Assembly: GCF_036373705.1 (NCBI RefSeq)
Contig: NC_089858.1
Location: 32,035,749 to 32,099,748 of the forward strand
From: Amia ocellicauda
Lineage: Eukaryota; Chordata; Actinopteri; Amiiformes; Amiidae
DNA: 64,000 bases
Direction of reading: 5' to 3'
The translations under genes and the position numbers were made by a program. The notes beneath the pieces are model-generated. The model had not been told where the DNA came from. It ran no database searches and was given only the letters and a program-made list of their open reading frames with translations. This document shows positions 54,515-64,000 of this stretch, piece by piece (position 1 is the stretch's first letter; every line of letters starts with the position of its first letter).

Positions 54515-54850
54515 CTTCAAGAAGTACTGTCAGAAACCTGGTTGCGTTCGTGTTGCGCAGATTCCCGCAGATCTGCGCTGTTCCACCAATGGGATCGGTG
54601 GAAATCTGCAGATCTGCGCTGCGAGAACGCGACCCCTGCCTTACTTCCAGGCGGAGATAAAATGGCGTCTCCATTGGCCGCGTTCGTGTAGCGCAGATTT
54701 CCGCAGTTCTGCGCAGATCTGCACAATTCCGCCGATCCCATTGGTGCAGCCGCGCACATCTGCACTGCGTGAGCGCGACTGCAGTGAGGACAAACACCAC
54801 GAGCAAGCGCGTGATCGTGCGCGGACGTATCTGAGCATGCGCGAGTGTAC
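54515..54850 (-). promoter_or_regulatory. CpG-rich promoter / non-coding first exon of the esterase (inferred)
   Basis: A minus-strand donor CTTGAAG|GTGAGT ends a candidate exon at 54515 and can join the acceptor ATTATGCAG|TTCTC at 53615, 18 bases before the esterase ATG. Upstream, 54540-54840 is strikingly CpG-rich in AT-rich surroundings and contains CCAAT/ATTGG boxes (CCACCAATGGG at 54584, CCATTGGCCGCG at 54671, CCCATTGGTGC at 54737). No TATA is evident. Promoter identity is inferred; the sequence is also an imperfect foldback repeat. Confidence 0.45.
54542..54780. repeat. Tandem pair of foldback units
   Basis: Two related units, 54542-54632 and about 54677-54779, each start GCGTTCGTGT(T/A)GCGCAGATT, contain GCAGATCTGC palindromes and end (A/G)CGCGAC. 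Unit 1 centre reads CCAATGGGATCGG and unit 2 centre reads CCGATCCCATTGG, i.e. inverted with respect to each other. Confidence 0.65.
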
Positions 54851-56135
54851 TTGATAAATATGTGAAGATAACGTAAACCGTCTTTATTTTTTTGTATTTT
54901 TGTTTTTAAGTTGGACATTTACCATTAGTTTACACACTTACATTTTATATTAATATAAGTTGACATAATTCAATTTAAATTTAGATTAGTGCAGCTATTA
55001 ATGAACAGCAAATATATTTATAACAATTAGACATTAGAATAAAATAATTTGAGCCATTTCTACGACAATCACTTATTTTGAAAAAGTAATATCCAAAACT
55101 AAGTCTAGTTTCCCATTATTAACACATGCCTAACTACACATCACTTTTAAAGTGCAATGAAAAATGCAAAATTAGATATTTAAACAAGTATAAGACGTGC
55201 ATAATGTCTTGTATGGTCTTTTATTTTTGTATTTATTTTTTCCCCATTGGTTGAATTATTGTTTCCTTTGTTGTTATTGGTGTTTGAATAAAGTGGTTAC
55301 TGAGCCCTGGACCTTAATTATGCTCATCTGCATCAAATAGGATATATGGACACTGTTCATGTGATTGTGGGAGGGCCCCTGCTAAATTGAGTCCCTACTA
55401 TGCTTTTCTATTGATGTATTATTGGTAAATTGGTGGTGACCACATAGGGTGAATGCATGGGGATAGGTGTTCTGCCGGCAGGGTGGTGGGACCTAGTTGG
55501 TAGTCATGCATAGTCTGGGATATTTATTGTGGTTTGGGCAGGGTTCGCGTCAGTCAGCACCTGTCCCATCAACAATTCTGCTTCTGTTCCTTAAAATAAA
55601 TCTCATATTTGAGACTGTGTCTCCCAGCTGTTTGTTACAATATGTATTTAATGAAACCAATACATATTCCAGCATATCGAAATATACACCATCAAACCAA
55701 TACAAATGCACGTATAATTTATGTTTTTTCTCCAATGAACAACATTGTATTCAAAAAGGAATCTTTTAAGCAGTGATGTCAAAACTTCATTTTAGCAGAG
55801 CATACTATTTGAGAGTAAAGAATTGTAAGGACATTAAACTCACTAATGTATATTTTTCAGATTTAACGTAATTTTTATATTAAATTATGAACTCTCTAAC
55901 AAATGTTGAGATATTCTAAATTCCATATATATTGTTCATTGTAATAACAATTCTTTATAAATGTGACATTTATTGTATTAATCACTTAACTATAGTTAGT
56001 ACGATAGCTCTGAAACTTTACCAAGTTAGATACAGTTGTTTTGTCGGTGCATTTGTAGAACTTTATTTCGGATTTGATTTGAATGTTCCTTCATCTTCAT
56101 CCTTGTTAGGAATTGTACTAACCAACTGTGGGATC
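54851..56135. other. Intergenic, mostly AT-rich
   Basis: No gene seen. 55246-55335 (TTGAATTATTGTTTCCTT ... GTGGTTACTGAGCCCTGGAC) is repeated at 56286-56365, where it precedes the LINE, so it is probably a piece of that repeat's 5' flank. Confidence 0.45.
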
Positions 56136-56300
56136 TCCCAGAGACAGGTGTATTTAACCTGAAATCATGTGACACACCTTAATTGCACAGAGGTGGACTC
56201 CATTCAACTAATTACGTGACTTCTAAAGACAATTGGTTTCACCACAGCTCAATCAGGAGTGTCATAGCAAAGGGGGTTGAATCCCCCAGTTGAATTATTG
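56136..56300 (-). mobile_element. Tc1-like terminal-region fragment
   Basis: TGACACACCTTAATTGCACA, AGGTGGACTCCATTCAACTA and TCATAGCAAAGGGGGTTGAA match, in reverse complement, the left inner region of the element at 49681-49790. No transposase sequence remains. Confidence 0.6.
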
Positions 56301-56337
56301 TTTCCTTGATTGCTATCAGTCTGAATGAAGTGGTTAC

Positions 56338-57313
56338 TGAGCCCTGGACCTTAATTACACTCATCTAGTCTGTGGAACTGCCACTCAACTTCCAACAAGG
56401 TCATCTTCATCTCCACCTTCGCCTCTCAGCTCTCTCTGGGTATCCTTGCTCTCACTGAGACACTGATCTCCCCTGAGAACTCAGCCCCCCTGCTGCTCTG
56501 TCCTCTCTGTTCATCCTGTCCCACTCCCCTCATCCAATGGGGAGGTGAGGAGGCACAGGGCTGCTGTCCCCCCTTACTCTCCTATCTATAGTAACAGACT
56601 ATAGACTCTCACCTCTTCCTACTAGTTATCTATCGCCCTTTTGGTCCCTCGTTCCTGGATTGACTGGACTTCCTTCTCTCCTCCCTCATCATCCTCCAAG
56701 GACACATTAACATCCACCCTTCCCACTCTGTTGGATTCCTACCCCTTCCCAACTTCTCCCTGTCCCTATCACCCCCTACTCACAAGGCAAGCTGCCAGCT
56801 TGACCTAATCTTCTCCAGAGGCTGCTCCTCTTGTACTCTATCAATGACACCCCTGGACATCTCAAACCACTGCTTCATCTCGTTCACCCCTTCCCTCCAC
56901 CTCCCTCCTCCTTCTTCTATCTCTGTTAATTTTGCCTCCTCCTCCTCCTAAAATCACGAATATCCACAAACACTTCAACATCCCCCCTCTTCTGCTATCA
57001 TTCCTACATCTCCTACAGATTGATCTTCCGTTTCTTCATTCTCACCTCAACTCTACTCTCTTCTCCAAGGCCACAATCTTGGACTCTCTGGAACTGCTCT
57101 CGCCTGGTTCTCCTTCTACCTCAATGACTGGACCTACCAAGTGACAGGGTGGGGATCTTCATCCACACTTCATCCTCTCCTCACAGGCGTACCCCAAAGC
57201 TCTGTCCTGGGCCCCCTCCTGTTCTCTCTCTACATGCTCTCTGGGCCCTGTCATCGCATCCCATGGTTTCTCCTACCATTTCTATGGAGATGATGCCCAG
57301 ATCTTCCTGTCTT
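56338..57313 (+). mobile_element. L2-like LINE, endonuclease-RT remnant
   Basis: Same family as 1-1500, opposite orientation. The endonuclease-side part (about 56440-56900) is frameshifted. RT segment at 57080-57310: GLSGTALAWFSFYLNDWTYQ, GVPQSSVLGPLLFSLYML and a YGDD-type active-site motif at about 57286, where the other copy reads YADC. It stops abruptly in ATCTTCCTGTCTTTT at a TTAA, where a piggyBac-like remnant begins. Confidence 0.75.
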
Positions 57314-58195
57314 TTAAGCCTTTCAGACCAAAATTAATTTCCAATCATGAGAGAAATATTTGAAATCTTTTTTCCTAGTCTTATTGCAACTAAAAATGAG
57401 GCTCTGACAAAATTTTGATTTTAGCCCAAATCTTTTATTGTTTTTTTTGTTGTCCACTCCAATGGACATTGAGACTAAACAGCAGGAAAATCTGGAAAAA
57501 GTCAATATCAGGGATATGTGTGGTTTTCTTATTCACATATTGAAAACACATCTTAGAACATCTCAGAACATCTTAGAACATTCCTTAAAATAAAACATAA
57601 TAAAACAAAATACTCAAAGATACTGTCATAGGCCCTCGCTATATAATTTTATTTGCGGTGAGCAGCCATGAAACAATTTCTACTAGGCACAAAACACAGG
57701 TGCACTTTGCATTTATCACAAAAGACATGGGTTTTGCCAGTCCAGAATGGCTGCTTGCCCTTGTAGCTTCTTTCTTGTTATCAAAGTTTGGCATGCGGTC
57801 AACCATGTCCTTCTGAACATCAGGCAGTGGCCTTCTCTCAGTGGTTCCTTGTTTCAGTGGTGGCTCTTCAAGTGGAGTTAGTGTGGATGGTATACTTGGC
57901 CGCCCTCTTTTCTTCAGAGCCTGTGGCTTTGCCAGTCGCACAAGACACTCTGCTACGTTCATCTGGAAGTGCAGGAGGTCCAACACTTATTTTTTGGGGA
58001 TTCCAGATTTTTGTGCATCTCTTTACCAGCTGTTTACAACTGCCACATCAAAGTCATGAGTGAACATCCGTAATGTCCATTTCCAGGACTTGATTTCTGA
58101 GGCTGATAAGCTGGTCCAGTTTGTCAACCTCACCCATGGCCTCGTTATACTTCTTCACATGCTGAATAGACTGCAAGTATGTAAGTATAGACTAC
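57314..58195 (-). mobile_element. piggyBac-like element remnant inserted in the LINE
   Basis: Minus-strand translation over frames gives HVKKYNEAMGEVDKLDQL, then a WKM..FTH-type core, GIPKK, LDLLHFQMNVAECLVRLAKP, KKRGRPSIPS and RPLPDVQKDMVDRMPNFDNK. These correspond to the C-terminal half of piggyBac (PGBD) transposases and the run-up to their cysteine-rich tail (CTCVLCLVE). Stops and frameshifts are present. The possible right end is TTAA at 57314-57317 followed by GCCTTTCAGACCAAA, exactly where LINE homology breaks. The left end was not found. Confidence 0.7.
57639..57986 (-). pseudogene. piggyBac transposase C-terminal fragment
   Basis: 115 open codons covering FQMNVAECLVRLAKPQALKK through PNFDNKKEATR. 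The cysteine-rich zinc-binding tail that should follow is shifted out of frame (CTCVLCLVE remains). The DDD catalytic core lies outside the preserved piece. Not expected to be functional. Confidence 0.65.
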
Positions 58196-58719
58196 TTGTC
58201 AGCATAATGTGTATTACTCACAAATCCTTTTAAATAATACATAGTCTATGTGTTCAGATATTTGCATACTTTGAATGTCAATTCAAATTATTTTTTTGCT
58301 ATTATCACGCAGCTGCTGACAACAGGAATACTCCAATACTCCAATACTCCGTCTAACAGATTGTACTTGGATTTGGACTACTATTTATAATAATTATAAA
58401 TTGTACATTCAAACAAAGGGTAAATGTGGTCATTAAAAGATAGATGTTAATAGTGTAAGCTCTGCTTCATGTCAAAAGTGACAGGTGAGATAAGAAGCTG
58501 ATAAGAAATAACATGACCATTGGTTTGATTGACAGGTTCGTCATCGGGTGTGTGTTTGGTCCCTTTGTATTTTTGAGGCCTTGTTCACAATAAAATGCTT
58601 ATCGTTCGGTTTGAGAAGCATGTATGCAAAATGTTTAAAGGAAATATATTATTCTCAAAGGATCTGGGTGGATTCGGCAGTGCTGACAGGTGCCAGTGAA
58701 AAGGGGGTTTATGTACATA
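58196..58719. other. Unassigned intergenic
   Basis: AT-rich with a short ACTCCAATACTCC duplication at about 58330. Nothing coding recognised. Confidence 0.4.
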
Positions 58720-58947
58720 CAGTGAGGGGAAAAAGTATTTGATCCCCTGCTGATTTTGTACGTTTGCCCACTGACAAAGAAATGATCAGTCTATAATTTT
58801 AATGGTAGGTGTATTTTAACAGTGAGAGACAGAATAACAACAACAAAATCCAGAGAAACGCATTTCAGAAAAGTTATAAATTGATTTGCATGTTAATGAG
58901 GGAAATAAGTATTTGGTCCCCTATCAATCAGCAAGATTTCTGGCTCC

Positions 58948-59044
58948 CAGGTGTCTTTTATACAGGTAACGAGCTGAGATTAGGAGCACTCTCTTAAAGG
59001 GAGAGCTCCTAATCTCAGCTCGTTACCTGTATAAAAGACACCTG
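58948..59044. repeat. Perfect 40-bp inverted repeat in transposase leader
   Basis: Arm 58948-58987 (starts CAGGTGTCTTTTATACAGGT) is the exact reverse complement of 59005-59044, with a 17-base loop that is itself partly pairing. It ends 42 bases before the transposase ATG. Copy C keeps the right arm and a diverged inner part of the left arm. Confidence 0.95.
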
Positions 59045-59086
59045 TCCACAGAAGCAATCAATCAATCAGATTCCAAACTCTCCACC

Positions 59087-60109
59087 ATGGCCAAGACCAA
59101 AGAGCTGTCCAAGGATGTCAGGGACAAGATTGTAGACCTACACAAGGCTGGAATGGGCTACAAGACCATCGCCAAGCAGCTTGGTGAGAAGGTGACAACA
59201 GTTGGTGCGATTATTCGCAAATGGAAGAAACACAAAATAACTGTCAGTCTCCCTCAGTCTGGGGCTCCATGCAAGATCTCACCTCGTGGAGTTTCAATGA
59301 TCATGAGAACGGTGAGCAATCAGCCCAGAACTACACGGGAGGATCTTGTTAATGATCTTAAGGCAGCTGGGACCATAGTCGCCAAGAAAACAATTGGTAA
59401 CACACTACGCCATGAAGGACTGAAATCCTGCAGCGCCCGCAAGGTCCCCCTGCTCAAGAAAGCACATGTACAGGCCCGTCTGAAGTTTGCCAATGAACAT
59501 CTGAATGATTCAGAGGAGAACTGGGTGAAAGTGTTGTGGTCAGATGAGACCAAAATCGAGCTCTTTGGCATCAACTCAACTCGCCGTGTTTGGAGGAGGA
59601 GGAATGCTGCCTATGACCCCAAGAACACCATCCCCACCGTCAAACATGGAGGTGGAAACATTATGCTTTGGGGGTGTTTTTCTGCTAAGGGGACAGGACA
59701 ACTGCACCGCATCAAAGGGACGATGGACGGGGCCATGTACCGTCAGATCTTCGGTGAGAATCTCCTTCCCTCAGCCAGGGCATTGAAAATGGGTCGTGGA
59801 TGGGTATTCCAGCATGACAATGACGCAAAATACACAGCCAAGGCAACAAAGGAGTGGCTCAAGAAGAAGCACATTAAGGTCCTGGAGTGGCCTAGCCAGT
59901 CTCCAGACCTTAATCCCATAGAAAATCTGTGGAGGGAGCTGAAGGTTCAAGTTGCCAAATGTCAGCCTCGAAACCTCAATGACTTGGAGAGGATCTGCAA
60001 AGAGGAGTGGGACAAAATCCCTCCCGAGATGTGTGCATACCTGGTGGCCAACTACAAGAAACGTCTGACCTCTGTGATTGCCAACAAGGGTTTTGCCACC
60101 AAGTACTAA
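59087..60109 (+). CDS. Tc1-like transposase, open reading frame (copy D)
   Basis: 340 codons, start in good context (CCACCATGGCC), no stop. Two N-terminal helix-turn-helix domains (about 1-115: [20 protein letters not shown], then [15 protein letters not shown]) with basic linker [11 protein letters not shown] domain: D in VLWSDETK, D in VFQHDND, E in [11 protein letters not shown]; spacing between the last two is 34 residues, the Tc1 standard. One oddity: the conserved DNDPKHT (present in copy C) reads DNDAKYT here, two changes next to the second catalytic Asp. The protein may therefore be weak or inactive although the frame is intact. Mobile-element gene. Confidence 0.92.
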   Translation: MAKTKELSKDVRDKIVDLHKAGMGYKTIAKQLGEKVTTVGAIIRKWKKHKITVSLPQSGAPCKISPRGVSMIMRTVSNQPRTTREDLVNDLKAAGTIVAKKTIGNTLRHEGLKSCSARKVPLLKKAHVQARLKFANEHLNDSEENWVKVLWSDETKIELFGINSTRRVWRRRNAAYDPKNTIPTVKHGGGNIMLWGCFSAKGTGQLHRIKGTMDGAMYRQIFGENLLPSARALKMGRGWVFQHDNDAKYTAKATKEWLKKKHIKVLEWPSQSPDLNPIENLWRELKVQVAKCQPRNLNDLERICKEEWDKIPPEMCAYLVANYKKRLTSVIANKGFATKY

Positions 60110-60316
60110 GTCGAAGGGGTCAAATACTTATTTCCCTCATTAACATGCAAATCAATTGATAACTTTTTTGAAATGCGTTTTTCTGGATATTTTTGTTGTT
60201 ATTCTGTCTCTCACTGTTAAAATACACCTACCATTAAAATTATAGACTGATCATTTCTTTGTCAGTGGGCAAACGTACAAAATCAGCAGGGGATCAAATA
60301 CTTTTTTCCCTCACTA

Positions 60317-61087
60317 TAGAAAAAATATGGAGGTCATTGGTTTTCGGATCAAGACGCATACATGTTGCATAAGCCTGCGAGGGTGCGATTGAAGAGAAAC
60401 AGGACAGTTGTTTCAGACTGATGGGTTTACAAGAGCTAGGTTTAATGAACAGGCTCTTCAGTACTTTGTTTGATTGACAGATGCATTGGTGGTGTGTTTG
60501 GTACTGAAGAACCAAACACACGATTTCTTTCCCTGTGTGTTTGTGTAAACAAGGTCCCTGGCTCACAGTACTGTGCTATGGATACCTAGAAGAACACAGT
60601 CTGATAAGAACCAGTTTTCACCAGGGATTTGGGCTTGATACATAGTACAAGCCCCCCTCATATTAAACATCGGAAGTCCGTCCCTCTGATGGAGGAGCAG
60701 CGACTGTGGGTTTGGTTTGTGTTCCATTTTAAAAACAGAGACAGGAAACACTACGAGCGATACAGCCTGACATGGAAAGGACTTCTGTGTCTGTTTTATT
60801 CTTTCTGCTTTACATGATTGTAAACAGCGTAATAAATACACGTTTCTGTTAAGAGATATTAGGAAGAGCTAAACGTGTAGAGACAACATTATATTCAGAC
60901 AAGCACGTCCCATAAGAATATGTTTCCTTATGCAACAATAACAATACATATTTTTTATTTAGTATTATTATCATCATCATTTGTGCAAGTATATATGTAT
61001 TTTAAATGGCACAGCGTGACTCCCTTAACTTATTACTCTTTCTGCAGATTTGTAACTGCAAACAATATTTTTTGCCGTATTATTTAT
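60317..61087. other. Unassigned intergenic
   Basis: No known domain. Short frames on both strands at 60563-60841 are open but without support. The text GATTGACAG...GTGTGTTTGGTAC at about 60475 resembles 58530-58560, so this is probably repeat sequence split by the Tc1 insertion. Confidence 0.35.
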
Positions 61088-61220
61088 AATTTACTTAGCA
61101 GACGTCCTTAACCAGGATAAGTTACAGTTGAAACAAAATACACATGATTAATCATCCAGATACAATATAGCAGGTTATAATTGAACTGAAGTGTGCAAAT
61201 CTCAGTAATGGCATTTATGG
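61088..61220 (-). mobile_element. LINE/SINE 3' tail fragment
   Basis: TTTACTTAGCAGACGTCCTT followed by AACCAGGATAAGTTACAG: reverse complement of the shared L2/SINE tail. Confidence 0.5.
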
Positions 61221-61255
61221 ACGCATTTATTAAACCAGTCCTTAATGTTTTAGAG

Positions 61256-62359
61256 CAGGGGTAGTCAATTATTTTGTGTCAGGGTGCAAGTTTATTTGTC
61301 AAGGTATAGCCAAGGTCCAGACATGGGGGTGTTATGAAATGTACATAATAAAATAAATGTATATATTAGTATTAAAACGGGTTCAGACCACTTACATTTT
61401 AATTCGTTAAAGATTATTGTAGTCATATAGATAAACATAATAGAAACTTTCAAGGATTTTGTGTCTTATTGGATTCAAGTATTTACCATTCCCCCTGTCC
61501 CACTGTGCACTGCACAAATTTAGTGTTGAAAAATGAGGGCAAAGACGATTGAGTAATTGAGGGTGGGGGGTCTGGGGGTCCCCCAGAAGATTTTGACAGC
61601 TGGAGTCATTTTGAAGTCAAAAACATAGCTCAAAATCTCCATGAAATCAGCCAGATTTGGACTCAAACATATCTTTGCTTCACAACCACATATCACCAGC
61701 GAAAAATCACACATCAACCAACATTATATATGCAAACTAGACGCGGTTTCTGGTGCTGGTCAATCACAGATCTATGTCAATGGGTCTCTGTGATTGAAAC
61801 GGGTGAGGAGCACAATTCTCGATGTGTGCGCTGCTAGAAATATGCGTCTGCATTGGAAATCATCTGTTTCCACCCCTGATGTAGGAGTTTCTAGGTGAAC
61901 ACAAGCTATGGCATGGTCGTGTGTGTGCACTTTTATATTTTAGAGGCGAGGTTGACATATGTCCACACGACAAAATGATGCACATTTTAGCTGTTTATTT
62001 ATAGAAATCAGGAAAACCGAATACCTGCGTTTTTGACAGTACACAGTGCCGCTCTTGCCCCAGTCCAGATTGTGTACAGAGACGCCAAACAGGGAACCTG
62101 TGAGCAATCAACTCACTGACTGACTGAACACCAGCTCTATATAGGACAGCCATATTAATACGTAACATCGTATTGGCTAATAACCAGGAATGGCTGCGAC
62201 TAGGTTCCACACTATAACAAGCACCGAGTGCAACAAACCTTCGTAACATTACATTCAATATTTATATGATAAAAAGTTAATTAAAATTATTCTCGCGGTC
62301 CAGTCAAAAGCGTCTGATGGTCCAGATTTGGCCCGCAGGCCGCCTATTGACTACCACTG
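61256..62359. mobile_element. Non-autonomous hAT-type element with 8-bp target duplication
   Basis: Left end CAGGGGTAGTCAATTA, right end reverse complement CAGTGGTAGTCAATAG. Exact 8-bp duplication TTTTAGAG on both sides (61248-61255 and 62360-62367). 1104 bp. CAG-GG termini with an 8-bp duplication are the hAT signature. The right subterminal part contains GGTCCAGATTTGGCCCGCAG, typical of hAT-derived repeats. No transposase frame seen. Confidence 0.8.
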
Positions 62360-62367
62360 TTTTAGAG

Positions 62368-63607
62368 GGAAACCCAGATCTGCTGTATTTATTTATTCAT
62401 TAATTTAACTTGTAAATGGGCACGTACGTTAACTGAATCATGTTCGCCTTCATACTGACTATGCACACCATTCAAAAAACGACAGCCTGAAACACCATCC
62501 AGCTGTTCATAAAATATTAATAAAATCGGCTGCTACCGATCCGATTATTATCCTTCAGTTTATTGTTAACTAGTCACGCACTGCACCGGTCCTGCGAAAT
62601 CCACGTTTTTAATACACTCGGATATTAACTGTAAGCAGTCATTGTTTCTGTACGTGGATTTCACTTCATGCTGCTAATAAAACTGCAATTTCTTCGTGAT
62701 CGCACACAGCACTCGAGATCATATCTTCCAACACAATGTATCTGATCTCTTCCCTGTCTGTCTCAAGTCCAGCTCACATCTCTCTTCTGAAAGTGAATCA
62801 TTTCCTCAGTCGGTGACGGGCGTTTACGGACACGTCTGGAAGCAGATAGTTAACCGGCCAAAAAACACGGACGCGTCCGGACGCTTAGCCAGTGGAAACG
62901 GGGCAATAGTATTTTTTGAGGAGCTCTTCACAAAAATGTGTATTGGCCAGCTTGAGAGGCATGTTGGAGCAGAGTGCACAATGATTGATAGGTACATAGA
63001 CAGGGAGAGAGTGTTACATGTATATATAATTCAAAACCTTAGTGAGACCAGCATGAGGATTGAAACAAGAGTTGTACTGAGTTGTAGTGAAGGTGTGGTG
63101 TGTGAGACCAACATGGTTGAATAGTTGAGGGTGAAAAGCAGGCGGCTGCTGCGTCAGCAGACAAGAGACAGAGGGAGAGACAGAAAGTTCATCACTAATC
63201 AATTTGTTTATTAAGAAATCCCCAATCAGTATACAAAGTTGTATCAACATTGTTTTTTATACACAAAAATTAAAACAGAAAAGAAAAAGACAACTGAAAC
63301 ATAAATGAATAATCAAGACTTGATATAGTTATAAGATATTTATCCTTGAGCATACTAATGTTGGATTGAATTGTGGAGAGGATGCCACAGCCACGGTGAC
63401 AGGCTTCAGCACACAGTTGTGCAGTTCTGTTGAGCAGCATGTCCAACTGGCTTCTGTGTATGAGGCGCCATTAGGGACATAATTCACCCAGTGGTACATA
63501 CACTACACTGAGACGCTGACACTATATACTGAGATGCACTATATACTATATACTGAGACGCACTATGTACTGAGACGCTGACACTATATATTGAGACGCA
63601 CTATATA
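62368..63607. other. Unassigned region with a 142-codon open frame
   Basis: Plus-strand frame 62696-63124 (includes GAIVFFEELFTKMCIGQLER) has no recognisable domain and no intact flanking splice sites or promoter. The GC-rich GGACGCGTCCGGACGC palindrome at about 62869 is notable. Nothing else identified until the satellite-like repeats at 63500. Confidence 0.35.
63505..63606. repeat. Imperfect minisatellite, ACTATATACTGAGACGC units
   Basis: Five to six degenerate copies of a roughly 17-25-base unit (ACTATATACTGAGACGC, some with a GCTGAC insert), ending directly at the Tc1 terminus in TATA. Confidence 0.8.
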
Positions 63608-64000
63608 CAGTGAGGGAAAAAAGTATTTGATCCCCTGCTGATTTTGTACGTTTGCCCACTGAAAAAGAAATGATCAGTCTATAATTTTAATGGTAGGTGT
63701 ATTTTAACAGTGAGAGACAGAATAACAACAAAAAAATCCAGAAAAACGCATTTCAAAAAAGTTATCAATTGATTTGCATGTTAATGAGGGAAATAAGTAT
63801 TTGACCCCTTCGACATAGTACTTGGTGGCAAAACCCTTGTTGGCAATCACAGAGGTCAGACGTTTCTTGTAGTTGGCCACCAGGTTTGCACACATCTCAG
63901 GAGGGATTTAGTCCCACTCCTCTTTGCAGATCCTCTCCAAGTCATTAAGGTTTCGAGGCTGACGTTTGGCAACTCGAACCTTCAGCTCCCTCCACAGATT
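63608..64000 (-). mobile_element. Tc1-like element copy E, cut by window end
   Basis: Terminus CAGTGAGGGAAAAAAGTATT after TA, inner repeat at about 63783, then the C-terminal end of the transposase on the minus strand ([20 protein letters not shown] to about 64000). The AAA codon of EEWDK is TAA (about 63909), so at least one nonsense mutation. Same family as copies C and D; the rest lies beyond the window. Confidence 0.9.

Larger units (their letters stand above)
58720..60316 (+). mobile_element. Full-length Tc1-like element with IR/DR ends (copy D)
   Basis: 1597 bp, TA on both sides. About 200-bp inverted repeats each hold two direct repeats: outer CAGTGAGGGGAAAAAGTATT at 58720 and inner AATGAGGGAAATAAGTATTT at 58896, mirrored at 60120-60140 and 60290-60316. 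Last base of the right end is A instead of G. This IR/DR layout is as in Sleeping Beauty-type elements. The transposase frame is open. A 40-bp perfect hairpin precedes the ORF. Confidence 0.93.

Noticed and set aside
54480..54918. Overlapping minus-strand frames with repeated Ala/Cys/Arg sequence
   Set aside because: They read through the CpG-rich foldback units in several frames; better explained as promoter/5' UTR repeat.

Overview
The window is from a vertebrate nuclear genome, most likely a ray-finned fish. It is AT-rich and intron-bearing, with vertebrate GT-AG splice sites, many (CA)n, (TA)n and (TAA)n microsatellites, and a fish-type load of Tc1/mariner transposons plus L2-like, RTE-like, Ty3/gypsy, piggyBac and hAT remnants. 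The species cannot be named from the sequence. Three protein-coding genes are supported: foxf1 (+), mthfsd (-) and a carboxylesterase (-). The foxf1(+) / mthfsd(-) pair matches the order and orientation known around human FOXF1-MTHFSD.

Layout. 1-1500: decayed L2-like LINE in minus orientation. 1.5-17.2 kb: no coding gene; AT-rich sequence with LINE scraps (5.0-5.7, 11.4-11.6, 12.06-12.39 kb), a 102-bp hairpin at 10.1 kb, a GC-rich island with a consensus GLI site at 14.2-14.3 kb, and a minus-strand splice-donor signal at 16.38 kb where a divergent FENDRR-like RNA would lie. 17.2-23.4 kb: foxf1, with two coding exons (381 aa) and a 3.3-kb intron holding a perfect 13 x 46-bp minisatellite. 26.4-31.2 kb: a block of four Tc1/mariner copies. 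32.3-37.6 kb: mthfsd, nine coding exons on the minus strand. Two adjacent 114-bp exons are alternative versions of the same protein segment, separated by only 35 bp. 38.55-39.76 kb: a nearly intact DD36E (Incomer-like) Tc1/mariner element. 41.0-54.5 kb: a complete carboxylesterase gene, 13 coding exons plus an inferred non-coding first exon, encoding 568 aa with signal peptide, catalytic triad and C-terminal HAEL ER-retrieval signal. 54.5-54.85 kb: its CpG-rich, foldback-structured promoter candidate. 56.1-64 kb: repeats, namely a LINE interrupted by a piggyBac remnant, a full-length Tc1 copy with an open 340-aa transposase, a hAT-type element with an 8-bp target duplication, and the edge of another Tc1 copy.

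The three genes do not form a pathway. foxf1 is a developmental transcription factor of lateral-plate and visceral mesoderm. mthfsd combines a 5-formyl-THF cyclo-ligase-like domain with an RRM. The esterase is an ER-lumen serine hydrolase. The most interesting item is the mthfsd exon pair: equal length, both phase 0, 16 of 38 residues identical, and too close together to be spliced to each other. This looks like mutually exclusive splicing enforced by spacing.
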